From Serilophus lunatus (Eukaryota > Chordata > Aves > Passeriformes > Eurylaimidae): DNA of 64,000 nt. The notes under the pieces were generated by a model, which did no database searches, was not told the DNA's origin, and saw only the letters and a list, made by a program, of their open reading frames with translations. The stretch is from contig VXBA01001027.1 in assembly GCA_013399895.1 (NCBI GenBank), positions 1,072,374 to 1,136,373 on the forward strand. The letters run 5' to 3'. The translations under genes were made by a program, and so were the position numbers. How positions within the stretch are numbered: the first letter of the stretch is position 1; every line of letters begins with the position of its first letter. Below, in pieces: positions 36,301-48,600 of the stretch.

Positions 36301-36318
36301 CCAGCAATCCACTCATTC

Positions 36319-36325
36319 TGTTTAC
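36319..36325 (+). promoter_or_regulatory. KNG1: FOXA (HNF3)-type motif upstream of KNG1
   Basis: TGTTTAC about 115 bases before the KNG1 ATG, the forkhead core common in liver promoters. A short motif, so suggestive only. Confidence 0.25.
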
Positions 36326-36436
36326 TTAGCTATTGCTCCTGAAAAACAGAAGAGGTGACTAAAGCCCTGTCAGGCATTCCTTTTCCATTTGGTTTTCAAA
36401 GAGCCTTCTAATTCAGGGGGCCTTTTTTATCCAATT

Positions 36437-36631
36437 ATGAAACCTTTCATTGTATTAGCACTCTGCTGTAGTTTTTTCTGTAGCAGAGCCATCCCTCTTC
36501 CCTTTGAGTTTTCGGACTGTGATGACCCTGATGTCTTTAAAGCTGTCGACACAGCACTGAAGAAATACAATGAAGACAGAGCAACTGGTAATCAATTTGC
36601 TCTATACGTGGTGATGGAAGCCCAGAGAACT
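36437..36631 (+). CDS. KNG1: KNG1 exon 1: signal peptide, start of cystatin 1
   Basis: 65 codons, donor GTAAGT. Start chosen at the ATG that opens a clean hydrophobic leader; an in-frame upstream ATG at 36389 would add 16 non-leader residues. Mature first Cys is residue 28, then V-F-K-A-V-D-T-A-L-K-K-Y-N, very like human KNG1. Confidence 0.9.
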
Positions 36632-39600
36632 GTAAGTAGACTTTGTAAAAAGAAAAAAAAAATTGGAATTGTTTATGCAGTCTGAATCAGCTTATCTCCA
36701 TCTCATTCTTAAGGGGGCAAGCACGACAGCACAGTGTCTTCCAAACACATTTTAAAAAATTAGTGACTTGCACAGTAAGATGCTTGTTCCCACAACAAGC
36801 AGGAAATGTATGTTATGTTCTTATCAACAAAAGTATATGTGCTAGTGAGTTGCTTACTAATACAAGGACTACAGAATAGAAAATTTCTATCACTAGTACA
36901 ATTTGTCTTTCTAATCCACTCTGTTTTCTCCTTTCTTTGTTGGGAATCCTACCCCCTTTCATTATCAGTAAGATTTTCAGATCAGTGGCAAAACCCCAGA
37001 TACTAAAAACATCAATATAATCTTGATTTGGGAAAAGCTGATGTCACATATAAGAAAGAATTACCTGATAAAGTTTGGCAATATTCCAAATTGTTTGTGA
37101 ATATTATTTGATTGACACCAGTCTTAAGTCATAGACCTAACTAACAGCACTATGTGGTATTTTAGTCAAACAGGATGACAGCTAAAATTACACAAGAAAA
37201 AAAAAAAAAGCAACATGATCCTTTGCCTGGAGTCCTCCTGTATAGCCTTAATCTAACAAAAGAGTATTTACCTCTGAGAGGCATACAAAGATGGTATTAC
37301 CATAATAATGACAAGCATTACTTTGCTTGAAAATAACATTAGCACTTTTTCTGCTGGATTGGATTTTCAGATGTAAACCACAAGAAATACAGTGTCAGAG
37401 GGAATATTTTGCAGTCCAAAATCACAAGATCCTCTTAACCAGATAGAAATTGACCTCAGAAAGGGGAAATGCATTGCTAAATGCCTTAGAGCAACCTACC
37501 GGCATCTCCTGGCAGCTGCCCTCTGGTGTTCCTGTTTCCACACTGGGGAGATTTTAGCATGTGAAGACAAAGACTAAACTCGAGAAGCCCTTTATACAAT
37601 TAATATTAAGTAAATGAATAGTCTCACTGTTCTCACTGAACTACACACATCCTTAACAATAGCCAAATGCAAACATCTCTATATCAGAGCTGTAATACCA
37701 CCTTCCTTTGGCTGACATTCCCAAAGGATAGAGTTTCAGTATTTTATCTTGAACAATGTTCTGTTTCTAAGAATAAATATTTATTGCAATTATTATTCAT
37801 CTTTCCTTCTCTAGATACTCATCTTTCTTTTTCTTAAAAGATCTGAAGTGGAAATCAACTATTACTTTGAATTATTGATCTGATTATGATGTTAAGTAAC
37901 AAACAGAGAAAAGTAATCTGCAATTGAAATTTCCTCATATATGAGATTCTTTTTCTAAAAAACAGTATAGATTTTACTGCTCGCTAGTTCACAATGTTGA
38001 ATGCATTAATTAAATAGCGGTTATTACATATTCATGTACATTCATTATTGATAGGGTAATAAAACATAAAAGCTGACTCGTGAAAGACTAAACCTGCCCC
38101 AGTTAAAGGCATAGCTGTTCAAAATAATAATGAAAACAAAACAATAGCAAATAACATACAGAAACAATGGCTTTTCTTATGTATTTTGTTTACTCATTGA
38201 GCTGATTTATTGCTGATTTAGAACACTGTATCAGAAAAGAGAATTTGGTTCTTTTTAAGCCCCAGATAGTATAATCTGACGCAGTTCCATAAATGTCAGC
38301 TTCTTCCTGCTGAGGATTAAGTCTATTATCTTTTTAGAGCCCTTTTTATCCTTTTTTTACAACCTGCAGCCATTATATCAGGTACCTTCACACTTCGTTG
38401 TAGCTGTAGCAAGATACCATAGGAATTGAGAGAAGGCAGAATATAATTCTGTGTCTACATCAGTGTAAATCCAGTATATTCCACCCACACCAGTTTGGCT
38501 TCATGTTCTTGTACTGCTAAGGCAAGAATTATTATTTAATTATCCCAGAAGAAAAAAGATAATAATAACTGGCTCTTTGAGAATAACCAACTACCTGTTT
38601 GTCTGTCTCACTGCCAGAGCATTTTTAGTGGCTGTAAAATATCAGTAGCCTCTGACTTCAAACCTTCTCTAAAGGATGAACCACAAACCCTAGAGTGTGT
38701 CACTGTCACCTGTAGGCACAGGCTCACTACTTGGTTTATGACAAGGAGAAAATGCCCGCCATTGATTAGCCAGATTCCAAAATACTTCCACTCACCAGGA
38801 CACACTTGCTTAATACTTTTTATTTGATTTTATGGGATTCCTGAGGCTGTCCTCCCCTGCAGCCCAGCCTTCAATGCCTACAGAAAACCGCAGGCACTGC
38901 CAAAGGCTGTCCCCAGAGCATGTGCCCTCCTCGCCCCTTCCCTGCAGGCAGGGCAGCTGAAGCTGCCTGGTACCACCGAGGAAAGGCCTTTTGGGCACTG
39001 CCAGGATGCCTGAGGGCTGCTGGCTGCTGTGTCTGGGCTGCCAGTGGAGCTGTACAGAAGGAAAGTAGACAGATCTGGGAGGAGGCCAAGAGTGAGAATG
39101 AGGGAGTCAGACAGGAGCAGAGTCCAAGCTGGTAATTATGCTAACTCTCCAAACAGTCGCCCAAATTGGCTTTTTTTGGAGTACATTTGAATGAGAGTGT
39201 AAAACCTAACCACTTCTTCCTGGTTTTAAACCCCTTGGTACTACAAGTTAAAATGAAGGTAATTGAGCATATTGTAATATTATATCAACGTATTGTCATT
39301 GTAGGTAAGGGCTAAGTAATACAATTAGATAAGTTAATATTTGAACTACCAGGATCTGGGAGACCAGCAGCCAATATGAAACCATACTATAAAATGCAAA
39401 GTAATAAATGAATAGTATTTACTGTCTGGAGCTCTAATCTTTTCTCTTGATTTATTACTATGAAAATGATGATATGTATATTGTTGTAATTTAGGCAGGA
39501 CCTGACACACAATTCTACCTGAAATATCGAATACTCGAAACCTCTTGCGCCATTGAGGAAAACAAACTGTGGCAACACTGTCAGTACAAAGCATCTGCAG

Positions 39601-42600
39601 AGGCTGTAAGTATTTGTCCTTTTTACAAGTTCTCTTTACAGAAACATCAGCATAATGACCAGGACTGTAATTGCCTGAGAAAAACTACAGTAGAAAAATA
39701 AACCTTTTTAGTTGTGTTGCTTTTGAGAGCTTATATGACTAAAGTACATTCCAGAAACATTTAAAATTCTAAAGTTAACCCTACTTTCCTCATAATAACA
39801 AAACAGCAAATTAGACGTTACTACAAATATATACAAAAACCCCTTCCCCAAACTCACTTTGCAACTGTCAGCTGTGTTGAATAGCTAGAGGAATATACAG
39901 TACTGTATTTTTCCTCAGCAGCATTAAGACAACTGTTGCCATATGTTTTTGCAGAAAACAGGAGAATGCACAGCTCGAGTTCACATGAATGATGCTGAAA
40001 AAACAAGTAATGTTTCACAAGACTGCAAAATTTTCTCAGGTATGTAAATATTTGGGACAGCATTCAATTAATACATTCACAAATAAAAATGGAATAAATA
40101 TACTGTTGAGATTTTCAGGTAATTTTAAAGGCAGAAGCTCCCCAACTTCATTTTACACATATAGACTAAATCAGTGAAGTACTGGCAGTTTCTCTCTAGG
40201 GTAATAAAAATGAGCACATGTGTTTAGTAAGTTTCTTCAAGCACTGAAATGATACCAAGTTAAAATGAATTTCTTAAGACCAAAAGCATTCCAGTAATTT
40301 AAAAGATTAGATACAACTTGACACACTTCAACTTTCTGTCCTTACTTGTTTACATATAAAATTTTGCCAGGAATTATTAGGAAAAGATTTCATATGACAA
40401 AATTGCACCTTATTTTTCTCTAAATATAAAAAGGAGTAAATTGTTTTTGTTAAAGTTTACCAAAACAAAATATTTACCCCAATCAAGAAAATGTAAGAAA
40501 ATTTCATTTCCAAAATAAAAATCTGGCAGCAATGTATATGACACTGTGATATTTTTTAGAACTTAACAATAAGCAGTACTATATTTCTCACTCATAAGAC
40601 ATTTATATATGACTATTATATTCACATAGTAATTTTCTTTACTAAAAAGAGATCACACTGTTCTAAAACTTTGCAAGTGAGATCTCTGTGCCTATTCTTC
40701 TGACATACCCAAGCTAACTTTAAAACATCCATCTAGCTATGAACAGAAATGTTTACCATGATTTCTGAGATGTTTGGCAATTTATATTTGATTTTTGTGT
40801 CCCTTTTTATCTTGTTTAAAGCCAAAAAATGGCTCTGCTAAAGCCAGTGCCCTTCTAGGAACTGCAGTGCACAAACTCCATGTTCTGAAGCATTTGTAGG
40901 GCAATGGTGACATCTAGTTGCCAGTAAAAGTTGTGTAAATCCCATACAGAATGCACAGGAAATTTGCATTTGAATCTTTGTTTAGAAAACAAAAAAAAAG
41001 TACATACATTAAATCAATGTTGTATTCAGCCTAAGATGCTCATTTCTTATAACCAGGTTATAGCAACTCTGAAAAAGGAATAGCATTGTCCTTATGAAAG
41101 TGTCAAGACCGCAGCTGGTTTAGAACTGGGAGTGCTGTTGGTTTGTTACCTCCTTTGTGACTACTTACTGAAAACAAGGTCACACTGTTCTGTAAAGTGT
41201 ATATTTGTCATTACTGAGTCAAAATAAGGGATGCGAGAAATACTAAGGGCTAGAGTTAGTTTTAATGTACCCCTCACAGAGTCAAGACTAAATACTACTG
41301 CTCTTGCACTGAGATATTCCAAATGTGCAAAGGAGCCAAACCAAAGCCAAAGGATTCAATCAGAAAGAGTAAAACAAGACTCTGATGGGTGAGGGATTTC
41401 CCCACCATATTAGGTGCCACACTGTTCAGCCTTTTTGGTGGAACAGTTTGATCTAACTGACCCTGCACTGGTTTCCTGGCTGGTGCAAGCTGGCATTACT
41501 CCATTAAAGCCAGTTTATGCCTGCTGAAGATCAGGCACACAAATTTTACTTCAATTCCACAGAGACCACATATTGTCCCACTTTCATTCTCAAGCTCACT
41601 GAATCATGAAATTAATTTATGTACTGAACTATAAAATTAATTTATGAAAATCCAATCCATGATTACTAGAAAGGAAAGAGAGTTAATAGGATTAGTAGTA
41701 GGAAACAGGAGTTTGAGCATCCCTGTCAAGCTTGTCTTTCCACAGCCAATCCAGCTGGACAAAACTGAAGGTAACACCAAGTGGTAACTGGCAGCCACAG
41801 TGACTAGCAGGGGCAATAGAACAGTCCAACCACAGTCCCCAGGGCACTCAGAGTCAGAGCAGTTGCCATGTGTGAGCCAAAACACTCCTGCTGAAGTCCC
41901 CATCCCAAAAGGCTGTGAGGACAGCAAGCAGCTGACACTGTGGGTGAGCTTTAAAGATTCTGAAGAACATCCCCTTAGTTGTAGTCTCCACTGGCTCTTC
42001 CCTAACTGAATGAGTGATGCCCTTTCCTTAATGGCGTCAAAACTACATGCAAGGTTTTTCCAAGATTCAATAACTGCTCGACTGGAGTTCCCTGTGGAAA
42101 CCATGCCTGGACTCTAATGCCATGGATGGTCTCTGCCACCACAAACCACAGCATGTTTCTAAATAAAATTAGTGTCTTTGAAGGCCTTGAAACTGGAGTG
42201 TGGTGTTAGCTCATCATGCTAGATGAAAGCAGAAAAGGAATAGGAAAAAAGAAATCCTAAGGCTATTTTACGTGAAGCCCTATGTTTTTTGGTTTATTTC
42301 TTTTCCAGATGTGTCCAAGATAAAGCTTACTCAGGCTCCATGTCTTGGATGCTTTCATCCTATATCAAGTGACAGTTCTCAAGTGTCAGAAATTCTGAAA
42401 CAAGCCATTCAAAAATTTAACAAGCACAGTGATGAGACTGCCCTTTTTAAGCTTGTGGAAATAAAAGAAGCAAAAAGACAGGTTTGTGCATGATTTTTCT
42501 CTGAATTTTACTAAAAAAACCCAACCCAAAGCAAGTACCTTTTTTGTTTTGTGTACCTTTCTGATATTAAGGTGGCTTATATTTCATAATAAAGCACACA

Positions 42601-45600
42601 AAATGTATATAGGGCGTAGACTTTATAAATAATTATCTTAATTTATAAGGAATCATTAACAGTTACCCACTGGATTTTCAGAGCTGTCAACTGATAGTAT
42701 AAACATTTTTTTCTTTGTCTGCAGTTGCTTCTAACCAGTGTTTATCACCAGTTTATTTGCCTTCAGTACTGACACATGCATCTGGTGTCATCTCAGATGC
42801 TCCTGGGTCCTTCACTTGGCCTCTCCCTGAGGCTCCAGGAGGAGCAGATCTCTCCCAGGTTCTGTGCCAAAGCTGCCAGCCTGCACAGATGTCTCACATA
42901 CTCTACAAACAGCAGCAGGCATCTATGTTTTTGCAAGGCAATAAGTCCCATATGTCAGCAGCTGCTATATGCTATCACATGAGTTAAACCCATGTAGAAA
43001 AAATGGGTAAGAAGAACAAAAAACCAGAATGCCACTCACTGAAAGATTTCTGCACACAGGAATATCTGCTTTGCAGGAAACGACTGCTTGGGTTGCAGAA
43101 ATTCTGTGTCGTCTGGTATTCCATGCCACAATTCCTTCCCTGTGAAAGGCTCTCCTATGGACTGGTGTGATGTTGCTAGAAAGTAAAATTTCTTATTTGG
43201 TTTTTAACTGACACCAAGTACAGACTCTGTTCTTTGAATATCTATGTATTAGTCAAAAAACATCTTCTTGGTCTCATGTCAGTTTGACCCATGATTTAGT
43301 TCAGACTGTCCTCTTTATATTTACTGACGGCAACAATCCTTTGTTGAAAGACAACCTTGCACAAAATTTAAGCCACATGACTGCAATCCAGCAACTGGAA
43401 AATGAACCATTGTGTCATTTCTGGCCAACAGAGACTAGTCAGAGCCCTCCACTTCAACTGATCAGGGATGTAAAGTTCCTATATTTGATTATTTCTCCTT
43501 TTTATCCCAGTTACATGGCCCAACAGTATGATATGGAGAGATTTCATAGATGAGAAGCAGTAGCCACAGAGAGAGGAAAATGGAACAGCTTTCTGGAGGG
43601 AAAAGTTTTAAAAAGGGTCACAAACCTGGACAAAACAGTGAGTGCGGGAAAGTAAAGCCCAGGCTGGACACAATGAGGGGAAGATGATAAATGCAGGACA
43701 CTCAACAACAAATGATACCAGCTGTATAAAGTTACATTATTCAGATACTGTTTTACTGTGTCCCACGCTCAGGAATGCAGGACTTGCTAGGCTGTATTAG
43801 TGCACTCATCTATCTAGACCAGCTTCCTGTCACTGGGAGTAATAAGTAACAGATACTTCGGAGGGAAGTGCAAGAAACCCAGCAGTATGAGGCTGCATGC
43901 TTGCCAGGAGAAGTGGAAACCAAAGTGCACTTCTAGCATATGCAGAAATTAGTTTACTTTTTGTATCACAACGACAAAAATTTTTTTGGTGTCCATGAAC
44001 ACTCTGTAGTTAATGACTGCAAAGTGATTTGATTGGAAAGTGCTAGAAGAACAGTTCTGTTTTCTTTGTTGATAATATTTAATAGTTTAACTTGAAAGTG
44101 TCTATTGGTTTACACAAGGTATAACCTAAATATCTCTTCCAGGTGGTAGCTGGATGGAATTATGTAATTAAATATGAAATTGAGGAAACTAATTGCTTCA
44201 AAGAAGAATTTCCAGATTTAACTCCAGAGTGCAGGATCACTTCTAGAGGTGTAAGTAATCTTCAAAATCTGCTTATCAAGAAAATATCCTATTAGCAAAT
44301 AATTACTGAGATCTAACTCAAGAAAATATTTATAGTTTTGCTTCGTTTTGTGAATGAAGCTTAATCCAGTCTGTTTACGCCATGAGAACATCCATGTTTT
44401 CTCCTGAATCAGTGACTAAGAAGACCACCAAAATGTGTGCAGATTACTCTGCAGAATCTAAACAGTCTCATCCAAGTAATAAAACCCTTGAGAAGTTCCT
44501 ATCTCGATATCCAAGGAGGTAACTCATACACAACCCAAAAAGGGGTAATTAAAATTAACACCACTTTTTCCAGCTTAAGACATATTTCCTAAGAAAAGTA
44601 AGAAGCTCAATTGTTTACTCAATCTCTACCACAGTCCGAATAAGAGAATTTCAAAAGAAATTTATTTAGAAATATACCTAACCTAGCTAAACAGTGCTGC
44701 AAAACTAAGTACTCCCTCAGCTTCTCTGACCTGGAACTGAAGTAGCAGTACCAAAAATAGAGGCTTCCTCTCTCAACTGACCTCCCTGAATCAGCTCACG
44801 AGGAGCTCAGACAAATGATTCTGCAACCTCAAGGCAGAGGGCAGGAATGCAGAGTCACGATGAACAGTGGTGGTAAATGGGAGGGGACTGACTGGCATCT
44901 GTTTCAGCTGTTGTGGAAGTGCACTATTAACTATTAGATTCAGGAGCCTCTCCTGTTTGAAAATTATGCCTTGTACATCTCAAGAATGTTTCAGAAGTAT
45001 TGATCAATAAAGGAAAGAATGACAACACTGTGGTAAATCACAGAAGTGTGAGAATCAGACTAGCTGAAGCAAATCCATTATCTATATTTGCCCTTAAACC
45101 TTAAGCAAATTACTTAATCTGCTTGAGTCTGAGTTTCCCCAGCTGTCACCTAGGGGTGATGACTTCTATCAACTCAGCTACTGCAGGAGCACTCCCTCAC
45201 TCACATACTGCTTTGGTCATCCAGGGTTTGTGGGATTAGATCATTAGCACTTATCCCCTGAACTGTTAAGCAGCCTTGCTAATAGATCATTGGCAGATAT
45301 TATTAGACTATCATATTCCAAGAATATTCCATACCTTGGAATGACCAAATTCCATGGAAATTGTTTTGTACCTTTATTTAGCTCAGTACTATTCATTTTA
45401 AATGGTGGGGGGGAACCAGAATTGCTCCCTATATTCAGCACACTTGTGAACCTCTGAGCTGTACTGGGACATATGTCAGTTTCTTTATCCTGGATAATAA
45501 GCCTTGACATTATTTTTAATTATTTTTTCTAAATCACTACTAAATAGATTTTTTATTGATTTAATTTTCAAATATCTGTCATAGCCCTAGGATCCTGATC

Positions 45601-48600
45601 CTGAATTTTAAGTCTTCCTTCTTATTCTACAGTTAATTTGACAAAGTATTTCACTAAAACCCTTTTGAAAATCTCCATATACTTTATCAACAGGTTTCTT
45701 TACGCGTCTTTGTTGATGCCTTTGAAGAACTCTGACAAACGTGCAAAATACAACATGACTTTTCCACAAAACCCCAAATCTCTCCTTGATGTGTTCATTT
45801 CCCCTAGTTCTTTCCTTATTACCATTTCTAATCACTGGAATGGTGGAATCATTGGCTCTGTAGAATGTCTGTCAAGCTTCTGGCACCCAGTATACTGAAG
45901 GAAGGAATTATTAGTAGCATGCTTGACTTACTCTGTTAGCAGAAAGGTATTAGGATGTGAGCTTGTTCATTATTTCTAAATAAAAAGGAGCTGTTTTGCA
46001 TTTTCCTCTCCAGCGTGTAGGTAAATGTGAGGCCAAGGCTTATCAGAATCTTCAGGGGGAGATCGTAGATACCGCAAGCCAATGCAAGTTTCCAGGTATG
46101 TCATAGGCACTATCACTTTTAAAAGTTCTGCAATTTTCAATGTCTTTTATTGTTATTTATTGTTACTTTTTCCTCCAGCCATTTCTGGACACATATTATC
46201 ACGGCTCCAGGGGTTTAGAACAGTGTGTACAGTACTACTCCATGTAGTAAGTGCTGCATTCTCACCCACTCAGCCTTGGTTTTCTTCAACACACATTCGG
46301 TGCCAATTGCAGGCGCCTCTTGTTTCACCTAAATTAAGTCTTTCCATGTGTGTAACTGTTCCCTTTCCATATATGCTGGCTACTCACAACTAGCCCACAC
46401 AATTCTTGTTTCTATGAGAAAAGTGTTGTTAAGTGTCCAGTGTGACAGTAGATGCTGATGCAGTGCTCTTCTAGATAACCAAGCTGTGATGTTGCTGATC
46501 ATATAAAACTCAAAGATATTTTTGGTTTCATTTTATAGACCCAAATACAAAGCATTCCAGAGTCAGGGGTTTATAACTAACTGTTTTTCCCAGCCTTTAC
46601 CAATGTTGAATCTTTTGTTTCTTAGATCTGAAATATGTTGATCTCTTTCAGTTGACGAACTAGTAGTTCGTGACATTTGCGCAGGTTGTCCAAAGGCTAT
46701 CCCAAAAACCAGTCCAGAACTGAAGGAACTACTGAAGGTTTCTATGGAGAAGTACAACGCGGAAAGCAATGATGATTTCTATTATAAAGATGGAGAAATA
46801 CAATCAGCAACAGTTCAGGTGGGGATATATCAGAGAGATGAGGAACAGACATGACATTATCACTGGTCTGAGCTGAATGTTATTTAAAGTTGGTATTTAG
46901 ATTAGAAACATTTTTTTTAAGTGTTGATAAATGTGATAACTGTTATACCCATGTAATTTTTCCTGCAAAATTTTACCCATAGTGGCTTGCATTCAAAAAT
47001 TATTAAAAATCTCCCATCTCTTGAAATTTTAATTTTTTTCTTAAAGTAATTCCAGAAGCATGGGAAGAAGGTTGACTCAGAGTATTTGATTTCTATCTAC
47101 ACAATTTTTTACCAGCCTTTGCAATATACCTTAGACTTTTGGAGTCTAAAAGATTTATTATACAGAACTATTCCCTTGATCCACCACACCAATACTCTCT
47201 ATGTTATTTTAAGGCAGTCTCCGCCCTACAGTAGCTGTATGATCTAAGAAATGAGGCATCTCAATTTCCCTTAGAAATGTTATTTTATATACTGATTGTG
47301 TTGCTAATAATACTCCAGCTAGATTCAGAAAAGGATATATGTGCAAAACATAAGATAAACAGATAAAGCTGGATAAAGAAGAACAAGGAATCTGGAAGAT
47401 AATACTGGTCAGCGTTTGCATCTGCTTTGTTAACTGTTTTAACACATCAAAAGAGAGTGAAGACAGTGAAGTAGTTCAGAAAATACTTGGTCACAACTAC
47501 TCCTGAGACTGATGTGTCACTGGAGGAGGCATTAAAAACCACACCAGAATTTTTCTGAATAGGTCGTGTTATCTTACTAATAATATCTGTGCTTTTTCTT
47601 TTTTTTTCTTCTTTCAAACATTTTTCTTCTGATTTTCTGTATCAAGATTGATATTAGTATGTGTACATTTTTAAAATAGACTTCAGAGAGCCAGAATTCC
47701 ATGTTTTGTCTCCTGTCTCTGCAGCAAGATATATTATCTCGAGCTCTGTCAAAAATACTAAGAGAATTCACAGCAGGCACATTCTTGAACCCATGCAGAT
47801 TCTCTCTTTAATGCGTTTGGCAAAGAGGTTCATTTTCAACTGAGCCTGTTCATCACGCACTTCATTTTACTCACATTCCACTTTTCTTACATCACATTTG
47901 GCTCTCTGCAGCTCTCTCTCTAATGATTTCATCTGTTACTAATGAAGTTACTACAGGCATCCAATAAAACAAAGTCAAAATTGTGGGCCCAATATTATTC
48001 TGACCCTTCTATTTCCTTCAGCTTCAGTGCTGGAATTTTTGAGATTGGGAACTGGAGTAAGTTAGTTGATTAGAAGCAGATAGGTTTACTGATAAATATT
48101 TTAATATCATTCTTCTTAATATTTTTTGGCCCAGTGGTTAAAATTTGTAGAATATGAGTAGTATAAGCTTGTAGAAAACTGTATTTCCTGTGAACCCTTT
48201 TCGATAAAATGCCTTTAGCACAGAAAGCCTTCTTGCTAAATTTTCAGATTGTTGCAGGAAAAAATTATCAAGTAAAATTTACAGTCTGGAAGACAAACTG
48301 CTCAAAGAAAGAGTTTGAAAAACTTCACGAAGACTGTGGAGCCACATCAGACAGTGTAAGTAATGATCATGTTGCCAACTCTTAATATTCCTAATGGACA
48401 AATTCTTTTGCATCAGAAATTGTAAATCCCTAAGTAAAATCACATCCTGAGTTCTGTTACATCTTCAGTGAACTTTAGGTTCAAGAAGGGCACCTTCTAC
48501 TGTTTGTAACCCAAGTTGGTGACATGTTAGGAAACCCTGAACCTTAAATTGAGTCACTCAGCTGCAGGATCAGTGCAAAGATGAAAGAACTTCCTTCTGA

